NCBI GenBank assembly: GCA_947468255.1
Contig: CANIMM010000226.1
Span: forward strand, 1 to 5,186
From: Chitinophagaceae bacterium
GTDB taxonomy: Bacteria > Bacteroidota > Bacteroidia > Chitinophagales > Chitinophagaceae
Direction of reading: 5' to 3'
DNA length: 5,186 nt
Shown here: one piece after another, positions 1-5,156 of the stretch
How the letters are laid out: each line of letters opens with the position of its first letter
Position numbering within the stretch: position 1 is the stretch's first letter
The notes under the pieces: model-generated
Database searches by the model: none
Seen by the model: the letters and a program-made list of their open reading frames with translations, nothing else
Told to the model about the DNA's origin: nothing
Made by a program: the position numbers and the translations under genes

Positions 1-1482
1 AATGACGGCTCTCAATATCTTGGTCCATTTACTTCCGTTGGAAAAGTAAGGGAGCTACTTGAATTTATTAAACAAAATATTCCACTTCGCAACTGTAAGC
101 TTTCATTAACTCCAGCCAATATTGAGAAAAAGAAATTTAAAGTATGTTTGGAATACCATCTTGGCAATTGCAAGGGTCCCTGCGAAGGATTGCAATCATT
201 AGAAGATTATAATGAAGGGATTGACTCACTGAAAAATTTATTAAAGGGAAACCTGTCGCCGGTGATCCAGCATTTTAAATCTGACATGCAATATCACGTT
301 CAGCAACTTGAATTTGAAAAGGCAGCGGTAGTCAAAAAAAAATTGGAACATCTTCAAATTTACAAAGCAAAATCTACCATTGTAAATGAGCGGACAGGCA
401 CAGTGGATGTATTCAGCATTTTAGAAGAAGGCGATACTGCTTATGTAAACTATTTAGCCGTTAACAATGGAAGCATTGTACTCACCAAAACGATTACACT
501 TAAAAAGAAATTGGATGAACCTGCAGCTGAAGTATTAAGCTTTGCAATTGCCCAATTAAGGGATACTTTTAATAGCGAGGCGAAAGAAATTATCATTCCC
601 TTTTCCATTGAATATCCAGAAAAAGATATTGCCATCAGCATACCTCAAGCGGGTGACAAGAAAAAATTGTTGGATCTTTCTGAAAAAAATGTCAACTACT
701 TTAAAGAAGAACTGAGGAAGAACAAGATGCTGCTATTGGAGGATAAAACTTCTGAGCAGATCATGGATGTATTAAACCAATTACAAAAAGATCTACAACT
801 CTCCTCCATCCCTACACATATTGAATGCTTCGATAATTCCAATTTTCAGGGTAGTTACCCAGTATCAGCAATGGTGTGTTTTAAAAACGGACAGCCCAGC
901 AAAAATGATTACCGCCGCTTTAATGTTAAAACAGTAACAGGAATCAATGATTTTGCTACCATGTCGGAAGTGGTTTACCGGCGATATAAAAAGTTAGCGG
1001 AAGAACAACAACCCTTTCCTCAGTTGGTAATTATTGATGGCGGAAAGGGCCAGTTAAGTGCTGCCATGGAAAGCATCCAACAACTGAACCTAGAAGGTAA
1101 AACCACCTTGGTTGGACTAGCAAAAAATGAAGAAGAACTGTTTTTTTATGGTGACCAGCAGTCTATTAAATTACCTTGGGATAGTGAAAGCCTGAAATTA
1201 ATCCGAAGAATAAGGGATGAGGTTCACCGCTTTGGGATTACCTTCCATCGCAACCAACGTAGTAAAGGATCGCTTACCAATGAATTAGAACAGATAGAAG
1301 GAGTGGGTAAGGCCACCATTGAATTACTTTTAAAGAAATTTAAATCTGTAAAAAAAATAAAGGCCGCTGGACTAGAAGATCTTTCAGCAGTTGTAGGTAT
1401 TTCAAAAGCAACTTTGATAAAAAAATTTGTTTCGCAAAATAAAACCGATTTGGAAGCTACCGACCTTTCATCCAATGTATAA
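1..1482 (+). CDS. uvrC: UvrABC excinuclease subunit C, 5'-truncated by the window edge
   Basis: UvrC makes both incisions around a DNA lesion in cytoplasmic nucleotide excision repair, after UvrA/UvrB load at the damage. Frame 1 is open from base 1 to the TAA at 1480-1482, giving 493 visible residues. By alignment to remembered E. coli UvrC about 120 N-terminal residues, including the GIY-YIG 3'-incision nuclease, lie off the left edge. Visible in order: the YLGPF block (residues 6-10); four cysteines C32, C49, C57 and C61 matching the [4Fe-4S] ligands reported for E. coli UvrC; a UVR (UvrB-binding) motif at about 91-121; the RNase H-like 5'-incision domain with D278 (ECFDNSN), D346 (IIDGGKGQ) and H409 (RDEVH); and C-terminal tandem helix-hairpin-helix DNA-binding motifs at about 428-478 (IEGVGKAT, VVGISKAT). 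All expected residues are present, so the gene looks functional. It converges on greA. Confidence 0.97.
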   Translation, partial: NDGSQYLGPFTSVGKVRELLEFIKQNIPLRNCKLSLTPANIEKKKFKVCLEYHLGNCKGPCEGLQSLEDYNEGIDSLKNLLKGNLSPVIQHFKSDMQYHVQQLEFEKAAVVKKKLEHLQIYKAKSTIVNERTGTVDVFSILEEGDTAYVNYLAVNNGSIVLTKTITLKKKLDEPAAEVLSFAIAQLRDTFNSEAKEIIIPFSIEYPEKDIAISIPQAGDKKKLLDLSEKNVNYFKEELRKNKMLLLEDKTSEQIMDVLNQLQKDLQLSSIPTHIECFDNSNFQGSYPVSAMVCFKNGQPSKNDYRRFNVKTVTGINDFATMSEVVYRRYKKLAEEQQPFPQLVIIDGGKGQLSAAMESIQQLNLEGKTTLVGLAKNEEELFFYGDQQSIKLPWDSESLKLIRRIRDEVHRFGITFHRNQRSKGSLTNELEQIEGVGKATIELLLKKFKSVKKIKAAGLEDLSAVVGISKATLIKKFVSQNKTDLEATDLSSNV

Positions 1483-1528
1483 TCATAGTTTTTAGGATTA
1501 CACTTTAAATAGAACAAGTAGAGGGAGT

Positions 1529-1563
1529 AAAAAAAGGAGGGGCCTGGATAAAAATCCAACCCC
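1529..1563 (-). terminator. Possible second leftward terminator hairpin in the uvrC-greA gap
   Basis: GGGG (1539-1542) and TGGAT (1545-1549) pair with ATCCA (1554-1558) and CCCC (1560-1563) around an AAAA loop, with a small CC/A internal bulge. Read leftward, the hairpin is followed after TCC by seven T (complement of A7 at 1529-1535), which suits a backup terminator for transcription coming from greA. Read rightward it is followed only by GTTT, so it would be a poor terminator for uvrC. The rest of the gap (1564-1695) holds only tiny stems and no plausible gene. Confidence 0.45.
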
Positions 1564-1695
1564 GTTTAAAATCCAATATCCTAAGATAATCCACAAAACT
1601 AGGCAGTTCCAATCAGCTCACCTATACCCTAAAGTGCTACTTTTTAAATGACGCTTTTATTTATTCAATGGTGATGTTTAACCCAAAAAGGGAAC

Positions 1696-1726
1696 AAAAA
1701 AAACCATTCATTGCTGAATGGTTTTT
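1696..1726. terminator. Bidirectional intrinsic terminator between convergent uvrC and greA
   Basis: A perfect 12-bp stem pairs 1699-1710 with 1715-1726 around a TTGC loop; the core is CCATTCA/TGAATGG. The arms run into A8 (1696-1703) on the left and T5 (1722-1726) on the right, so each strand gives a hairpin ending in a U-tract. It begins 17 nt beyond the greA stop codon and is the likely greA terminator. It can also stop uvrC transcription coming from the left, although it lies more than 200 nt past the uvrC stop. Confidence 0.85.
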
Positions 1727-1743
1727 AATATAAAGGGTTGTTA

Positions 1744-2217
1744 CTATAAGGTAATGTTTTCCACTTTAAACTTCAACATCCCTGCTGGCACTATTACTTC
1801 GGTAATATCACCAATCACCTTACCCAGCAGCCCTTTGCCGATAGGGGATGTAACAGATATTTTTCCCAGTTTAAGGTCTGCTTCTTTTTCAGAAACGATC
1901 TGGTAAGTTGACTTCTTTTTAGTGCCAATATTCGTTACCGTTACCTTAGTCAGTATAGATACTTTAGAGGTATCGATATTGGTTTCATCTAAAATCCTAG
2001 CTGTTGCAATGATGCCTTCCAAGTATTTTATCTTAGCTTCTAGCATTCCCTGGGCTTCCTTAGCAGCATCATATTCGGCATTTTCTTTTAAATCCCCTTT
2101 TTCCCTAGCCTCCGCAATCGCCCTGCTTGCAGCCGGACGTTCCACACTTTTCATCTGATGCAATTCCACCCTCATCAGCTCAAATGTTTCTTTTTTTACA
2201 TAATTCGTCCCACTCAT
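1744..2217 (-). CDS. greA: Transcription elongation factor GreA
   Basis: GreA enters the secondary channel of RNA polymerase and stimulates cleavage of the backtracked RNA 3' end, rescuing stalled elongation complexes. The 157-residue length is normal for the family. Residues 1 to about 75 form the N-terminal antiparallel coiled coil. Its tip carries the signature GDLKENAEYDAAKE (41-54), with acidic D42 and E45 equivalent to the E. coli tip residues that coordinate the catalytic Mg. The C-terminal FKBP-like domain follows, with SPIGKGLLGKVIGD at 124-137. The ATG start at 2217 gives the expected N-terminus; as is common in Bacteroidota there is no clear Shine-Dalgarno, only an A-rich stretch. 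The gene lies 90 nt downstream of the dehydrogenase, behind a strong hairpin, with its own candidate promoter upstream of that hairpin. The family assignment is secure. Confidence 0.97.
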   Translation of the reverse strand: MSGTNYVKKETFELMRVELHQMKSVERPAASRAIAEAREKGDLKENAEYDAAKEAQGMLEAKIKYLEGIIATARILDETNIDTSKVSILTKVTVTNIGTKKKSTYQIVSEKEADLKLGKISVTSPIGKGLLGKVIGDITEVIVPAGMLKFKVENITL

Positions 2218-2241
2218 AACGCTTCTTTTTATAATAAAGAG

Positions 2242-2284
2242 AAAAAAAATACAACGCCTCAGGGTTTTGCCTAAGGCGTTGTAT
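2242..2284 (-). terminator. Strong leftward intrinsic terminator, also the probable greA 5' leader hairpin
   Basis: On the minus strand the arm 2284-2270 pairs with 2263-2249 (core ACAACGCC with GGCGTTGT, then AGG with CCT across one A/C mismatch) around a GTTTTG loop. It is followed directly by eight T (complement of A8 at 2242-2249). It starts 23 nt beyond the dehydrogenase stop and is a classical terminator for that gene. It also lies between the best greA promoter and the greA ATG, so it would be the first element of the greA transcript. Confidence 0.88.
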
Positions 2285-2290
2285 ATACCA

Positions 2291-2319
2291 CAAATATAAT
2301 CAAAAATTTAAATATCCAA
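2291..2319 (-). promoter_or_regulatory. Candidate greA promoter (Bacteroidota type)
   Basis: The minus strand reads TTG (2319-2317), an 18-nt spacer, then TATATTTG (2298-2291), a perfect match to the -7 consensus TAnnTTTG at near-usual spacing from a -33 TTG. The -33 end lies inside the last codons of the dehydrogenase. The transcript would start at about 2283-2287, at the base of the 2249-2284 hairpin, giving a leader of roughly 70 nt. No comparable box is visible between the hairpin and the greA ATG. Confidence 0.55.
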
Positions 2320-3243
2320 CTTTTGCAGAATTACCTGACCCATTTTATAGAATGCCTCATGGCTATACCCAGCAATATGTGGAGTAATCAGTACGTTGGG
2401 CTGTGAATTTAAAAAATCCAATTGCTGCTGCTGTAAGCTGGTCAAGTCATTTAGATTTTCATTCTCCAACACATCTAAGCCAGCGCCAGATATTGCCCCC
2501 TGCTGCAAGGCATTAATCAATGCCGCCGTATCTGTAACAGCTCCCCTACAAACATTGAGAAAAATTGGCTTTCTCGCCAAAGAATTAAAAAATACTTCGT
2601 TGGCCATGAACTTCGTTTCGGCAGTTAATGGCACATGAAAACTAATGATGTCAGCATATCGACATACCTGTTCAAAATTTGCTTCTTTAATATAACTATT
2701 TGCAAAGCCGAATTTGTACTTATCGAAGGCTAACACCGTAACATCAAAGCTCGCCAGTAATTTAGCAAAAGCGCTACCTGCATTTCCAAAACCAATTATG
2801 CCGATCGTTTTTCCGGTCAATTCTGTTCCACGATTGGCATCCCTAATCCATTTTCCCTGTTTGATTTCAGCAAAACTTGAACTGATATGATTCAATAAAT
2901 TAAGCGTCATTCCAAGGGTATGCTCCCCCACTGCATTGCGGTTTCCTTCGGGGCTGCTTTCACACTGGATGCCTTTTGACTGGGCATAGGCCACATCAAT
3001 TAACTCCATTCCGCTTCCCAAACGACCAATCCATTTCAAACAGATAGCCTGGTCAATAACGGGTTGGTCAATCTTTAAGCGGGTGGTTACAATCAACCCA
3101 TGAGCAGTATCAATACAATTCAATAACTCTGGATAAGTAATCTGAGGTTGATACAACACCTCAAACCCTTTTTCCTGCAAACTGCTGATCAATGAATCAT
3201 GCACTTTAGCAGTTATTATTACTAATGGTTTTTGATCACTCAT
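2308..3243 (-). CDS. NAD-dependent D-2-hydroxyacid dehydrogenase, short phosphoglycerate-dehydrogenase-like
   Basis: Family members interconvert D-2-hydroxy acids and 2-oxo acids with NAD(H) in the cytoplasm. The protein has 311 residues. The N-terminal part of the substrate domain includes IGRLGSG (72-78) and SPEGN (97-101). The Rossmann domain has GFGNAG (151-156) with G151, G153 and G156, and D174 at the end of strand 2, which favours NAD over NADP. The catalytic triad is visible as R233 (CRGAV), E262 (LDVLENE) and H289 (TPHIAG). There is no C-terminal ACT or other regulatory domain. Short ACT-less enzymes of this kind include phosphoglycerate dehydrogenases of serine synthesis, and TR at 54-55 could fit a phosphate-binding role, but the substrate cannot be settled from sequence, so no symbol is given. 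The ATG at 3243 gives a natural N-terminus. The gene lies 87 nt downstream of ridA with its own promoter-like sequence and ends at a strong terminator. Confidence 0.92.
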   Translation of the reverse strand: MSDQKPLVIITAKVHDSLISSLQEKGFEVLYQPQITYPELLNCIDTAHGLIVTTRLKIDQPVIDQAICLKWIGRLGSGMELIDVAYAQSKGIQCESSPEGNRNAVGEHTLGMTLNLLNHISSSFAEIKQGKWIRDANRGTELTGKTIGIIGFGNAGSAFAKLLASFDVTVLAFDKYKFGFANSYIKEANFEQVCRYADIISFHVPLTAETKFMANEVFFNSLARKPIFLNVCRGAVTDTAALINALQQGAISGAGLDVLENENLNDLTSLQQQQLDFLNSQPNVLITPHIAGYSHEAFYKMGQVILQKLDI

Positions 3244-3281
3244 GTTGAAAGATTCAGTTGCTTAACAGTTTATCAGAAAAG

Positions 3282-3312
3282 CTAAAGTAAATAGTTAAAA
3301 TGCGCTTTCCAA
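3282..3312 (-). promoter_or_regulatory. Candidate promoter of the hydroxyacid dehydrogenase
   Basis: The minus strand reads TTG (3312-3310), a 20-nt spacer, then TACTTTAG (3289-3282), a 7-of-8 match to TAnnTTTG. Transcription would start about 35 nt before the ATG at 3243. This supports independent expression from ridA, although no convincing terminator separates the two genes, so readthrough is also possible. Confidence 0.4.
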
Positions 3313-3330
3313 AATCAAATGGCTTCATTT

Positions 3331-3711
3331 TTAACCTGCAGCAATAACACTTATTTCTACATTGGCATTTTTAGGCAAGCCTTTTACAGCTACTGTTTCG
3401 CGGGCAGGAAAATCGCCTTCAAAATATTTAGCATAAATGGTATTTACTTCGCCAAATAAATCCATGTCACTCAAAAAAATGGTTGTTTTAACTACATTTC
3501 CAAAATCCATATTAGCAGCTGCTAGAATTGATTTCAAGTTCTGCATCACCTGATGCGTTTCTTCAATAATATCAGTATTGGCAAGTTCATTGGTGCCGGG
3601 TTTTAAAGCAACTTGTCCGGATACAAATAATAAATTATCTGATTTCACCGCCTGATTGTAAGGGCCAATTGGCTCCGGCGCATGAATCGTATGAATGATT
3701 TGTTTGCTCAT
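3331..3711 (-). CDS. ridA: RidA family reactive intermediate/imine deaminase
   Basis: RidA (YjgF/YER057c/UK114 family) is a small cytoplasmic, usually trimeric enzyme. It hydrolyses reactive enamine/imine intermediates such as 2-aminoacrylate, made by PLP-dependent serine/threonine dehydratases, and so protects other PLP enzymes. The protein is 126 residues, the usual size. Visible family features are IGPYNQAV near the N-terminus (Y18), FVSGQ (29-33, S31), and the C-terminal block FPARETVAV...LPKNANVEI. In that block R104 and E119 correspond to the E. coli substrate-binding arginine (R105) and E120. I chose the ATG at 3711 (MSKQI...) over an in-frame GTG two codons upstream at 3717, because it matches the usual RidA N-terminus. 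The gene is divergent from tsaB and codirectional with the dehydrogenase 87 nt downstream. The family is secure; the exact substrate is inferred. Confidence 0.94.
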   Translation of the reverse strand: MSKQIIHTIHAPEPIGPYNQAVKSDNLLFVSGQVALKPGTNELANTDIIEETHQVMQNLKSILAAANMDFGNVVKTTIFLSDMDLFGEVNTIYAKYFEGDFPARETVAVKGLPKNANVEISVIAAG

Positions 3712-3736
3712 GGTCACAGTTTTCTTTGATGAAAAG

Positions 3737-3744
3737 CAAAGATA
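3737..3744 (-). promoter_or_regulatory. Candidate ridA promoter -7 box
   Basis: The minus strand reads TATCTTTG, a perfect match to the Bacteroidota -7 consensus TAnnTTTG, ending 25 nt before the ridA ATG and implying a short leader of about 20 nt. No TTG occurs at the expected -33 distance, so only the -7 element supports this call. Confidence 0.5.
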
Positions 3745-3809
3745 TCTTTTATCAACTACCTATTTTTGTAAAAAACCGCGCTGTCCACTTATGGCCAAAA
3801 ATAACATCC

Positions 3810-3841
3810 TTGGTTAAAATCTGAGCCAATGAGTACTTTTG
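3810..3841 (+). promoter_or_regulatory. Candidate tsaB promoter (Bacteroidota type)
   Basis: TTG (3810-3812), a 21-nt spacer and TACTTTTG (3834-3841) match the -33/-7 pair well. The transcript would start near 3845 and carry a leader of about 100 nt before the tsaB ATG, long compared with the roughly 20-nt leaders predicted for ridA and the arsR-type gene. A weaker box, TACTTTTT at 3886-3893 with no -33 TTG, would give a leader of about 50 nt and remains an alternative. Confidence 0.5.
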
Positions 3842-3945
3842 CTGAAACTGCAGCGCGATGGCCAGTAAAATTACAACCCATTGAATACTTTTTGGCACTA
3901 TACAATGTATGAAGTTGTCCGATTATTCAAAAAACTAGCAAGCCT

Positions 3946-4635
3946 ATGAGTGTCATTTTAAATATAGATACTGCAACCGATATTGCCCATATTAGCCTTT
4001 CAAAAGCAGGGATACTGTTGGATTCGTTGACCAATAAGGACCAAAAAGACCATGGCAGTTTTTTACAGCCTGCCATTCAACAACTGCTGAAAAACAATTT
4101 TATTTCAATACAGGAACTGGATGCGATTGCCCTTTCAGCAGGACCAGGCTCTTATACAGGATTACGAGTTGGGATGGCCAGTGCAAAGGGATTATGTTTT
4201 GCCTTACAAAAACCCTTGATTACCATTAGCAGTTTAGAAATAATCGCCTATGCTGCGATTTTGGAAGCACCCCTTCAAAAAGACAGTACGAAAGTATTAT
4301 TTTGCCCAATGATTGACGCAAGGCGAATGGAGGTATTCACTGCTTTGTTCAGCCCAGAACTTGAACCCGTACTTGAACCAACTGCTTTGGTCATTGACCA
4401 GGATTCATTTGGCAAATATTTATTAGAAAATAAAATTTTTTTTGTGGGAAATGGAGCAGCGAAATGGGAACTCATTTGCAAAAATAAAAATGCCCTTTTT
4501 CCCTCGAATGAAAGTAACCCCTTGGCAATGAATAAATTATCTTTTAAAAAATACGAAAACAAGGATTTTACTGACCTTGCCTACAGTGAACCTAGCTACT
4601 TAAAAGAATTTTTTGAGGGTACCAAACCATCATAA
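3946..4635 (+). CDS. tsaB: tRNA t6A37 biosynthesis protein TsaB
   Basis: TsaB (YeaZ) is the non-catalytic partner of TsaD. With TsaE it supports transfer of the threonylcarbamoyl group to A37 of ANN-decoding tRNAs in the cytoplasm. The 229-residue protein shows the ASKHA-like N-terminal strand LNIDTAT (5-11), DHGSFLQP (35-42, the usual HS..L.P block), the family hallmark SAGPGSYTGLRVGMASAKGLC (64-84), PMIDARRMEVF (121-131), and the C-terminal block SEPSYLKEF. Its length is typical and there is no frameshift. The ATG at 3946 is the first usable start, since an in-frame TGA lies at 3910-3912. The gene is divergent from ridA and followed after 101 nt by the ArsR-type regulator, which has its own promoter-like box. 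No hairpin terminator is evident after tsaB, so readthrough into the regulator is possible. Confidence 0.95.
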   Translation: MSVILNIDTATDIAHISLSKAGILLDSLTNKDQKDHGSFLQPAIQQLLKNNFISIQELDAIALSAGPGSYTGLRVGMASAKGLCFALQKPLITISSLEIIAYAAILEAPLQKDSTKVLFCPMIDARRMEVFTALFSPELEPVLEPTALVIDQDSFGKYLLENKIFFVGNGAAKWELICKNKNALFPSNESNPLAMNKLSFKKYENKDFTDLAYSEPSYLKEFFEGTKPS

Positions 4636-4704
4636 TTGGCCCTATTTCGTATTTTTTAAGCCCAAATCGAATAAATATATTTTTTATGTATATAAAATAG
4701 TTTG

Positions 4705-4712
4705 TATCTTTG
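4705..4712 (+). promoter_or_regulatory. Candidate promoter -7 box of the ArsR-type regulator
   Basis: TATCTTTG is a perfect TAnnTTTG match ending 24 nt before the ATG at 4737, implying a leader of about 20 nt. The sequence just upstream (4670-4700) is very A/T rich, as at many promoters, but no TTG lies at the -33 distance. No convincing operator dyad is visible around it. Confidence 0.5.
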
Positions 4713-4736
4713 AGGGCACAATTAAACTAAATATCT

Positions 4737-5090
4737 ATGACAAACGAAACAGCTCCAAAGAAGCAAGATGCCGTTTTGCAGCCAGCTTCTAAGACGGGGA
4801 CCATCAAAATTGATTACTACAATGTGAAGAAGGCAGCCCTAATATTAAGGGCACTCAACCACAAGTTGCGTCAACAATTGATAAAACTGATTGAAGACGA
4901 AAAGAAAATTACAGTAACGGAAATATATGTTCGACTAAAATTAGAACAATCCGTTGCTTCGCAACACTTGGCTATTTTAAGGAAAGCGGGTATTGTAAAC
5001 ACGCAACGTGATGGTAAGTTTATTTTCTACATAATCAATCATAAAAGAATTGATGAAATAAGTGAATTGGTAAACGAGTTGGTCGCCTAA
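4737..5090 (+). CDS. ArsR/SmtB-type winged helix-turn-helix transcriptional regulator
   Basis: This is a 117-residue DNA-binding protein. Residues 1-25 are polar, rich in Lys, Thr and Ala, and probably disordered. The winged-helix domain spans about 28-102: helix ALILRALNHKLRQQLIKLI (34-52), the HTH from TVTEIYVRLKLE (59-70) to the recognition helix QSVASQHLAILRKAG (71-85), and a beta wing VNTQRDGKFIFYII (87-100). A C-terminal helix (103-116) probably dimerises. The SxxSxHLxxLRxAGxV pattern is typical of ArsR proteins, here with A in place of the first S. There is no cysteine anywhere and no ELCVCDL motif, so classical thiolate sensing of arsenic, cadmium or zinc is excluded; ligand and targets are unknown. 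No arsenic or metal genes are nearby. It lies downstream of tsaB and ends before a strong terminator, so it is probably a monocistronic unit. Confidence 0.88.
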   Translation: MTNETAPKKQDAVLQPASKTGTIKIDYYNVKKAALILRALNHKLRQQLIKLIEDEKKITVTEIYVRLKLEQSVASQHLAILRKAGIVNTQRDGKFIFYIINHKRIDEISELVNELVA

Positions 5091-5111
5091 TTTTTAAAAA
5101 ATCTTGGTTTG

Positions 5112-5149
5112 AAGCGGATGTTATCTATAACATCCGCTTTTTGTTTTTT
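5112..5149 (+). terminator. Strong intrinsic terminator of the ArsR-type gene
   Basis: A perfect 12-bp stem pairs 5112-5123 with 5128-5139 (core GCGGATG/CATCCGC) around a TCTA loop. It is followed by T-rich DNA to 5149 (five T including two stem bases, one G, then six T). It begins 21 nt after the stop codon. This is a textbook rho-independent terminator for rightward transcription. Confidence 0.93.
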
Positions 5150-5156
5150 ACCTTTG
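5149..5156 (+). promoter_or_regulatory. Candidate promoter -7 box for a gene beginning at the right edge
   Basis: TACCTTTG is a perfect TAnnTTTG match that starts on the last T of the preceding terminator tract. ATG triplets follow at 5173 and 5177, 17-21 nt after the box, the same spacing seen for ridA and the ArsR-type gene. That suggests a rightward gene starts here, but only four complete codons at most lie in the window, so it cannot be identified. No -33 TTG is visible; that position falls inside the terminator stem. Confidence 0.35.

Noticed and set aside
148..1482. A uvrC start codon at the TTG at 148
   Set aside because: The same frame is open back to base 1 and encodes conserved UvrC sequence (YLGPF and two Fe-S cysteines), so the gene is cut by the window edge and does not start here.
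1224..1559. A 111-residue minus-strand ORF over the uvrC 3' end
   Set aside because: It is antisense to the conserved UvrC helix-hairpin-helix region, has no recognisable domain, and is a shadow of uvrC coding sequence. The same applies to the other long antisense frames over uvrC, greA, the dehydrogenase and tsaB.
1631..1643. Small AAAGT/ACTTT hairpin in the uvrC-greA gap as a uvrC terminator
   Set aside because: A five-pair stem with a three-base loop is below what I would accept beside the much stronger hairpin at 1699-1726.
3317..3330. Small hairpin (AAATG/CATTT) right after the ridA stop as a terminator
   Set aside because: It has a stem of only five A/T-rich pairs with one G-C pair and no clean T-tract, too weak to call.
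3712..3717. GTG start for ridA at 3717, adding two residues
   Set aside because: The ATG two codons downstream gives the usual RidA N-terminus (MSK...); GTG is a less likely start and adds nothing conserved.
3829..3912. A 27-codon ORF (MSTFAETAARW...) in the ridA-tsaB spacer, in frame with tsaB but closed by TGA
   Set aside because: Its start codon lies upstream of and partly within the tsaB promoter candidate, so it would not be on that transcript. It resembles no family I know, and a frame this short is expected by chance. It does rule out a longer tsaB N-terminus.
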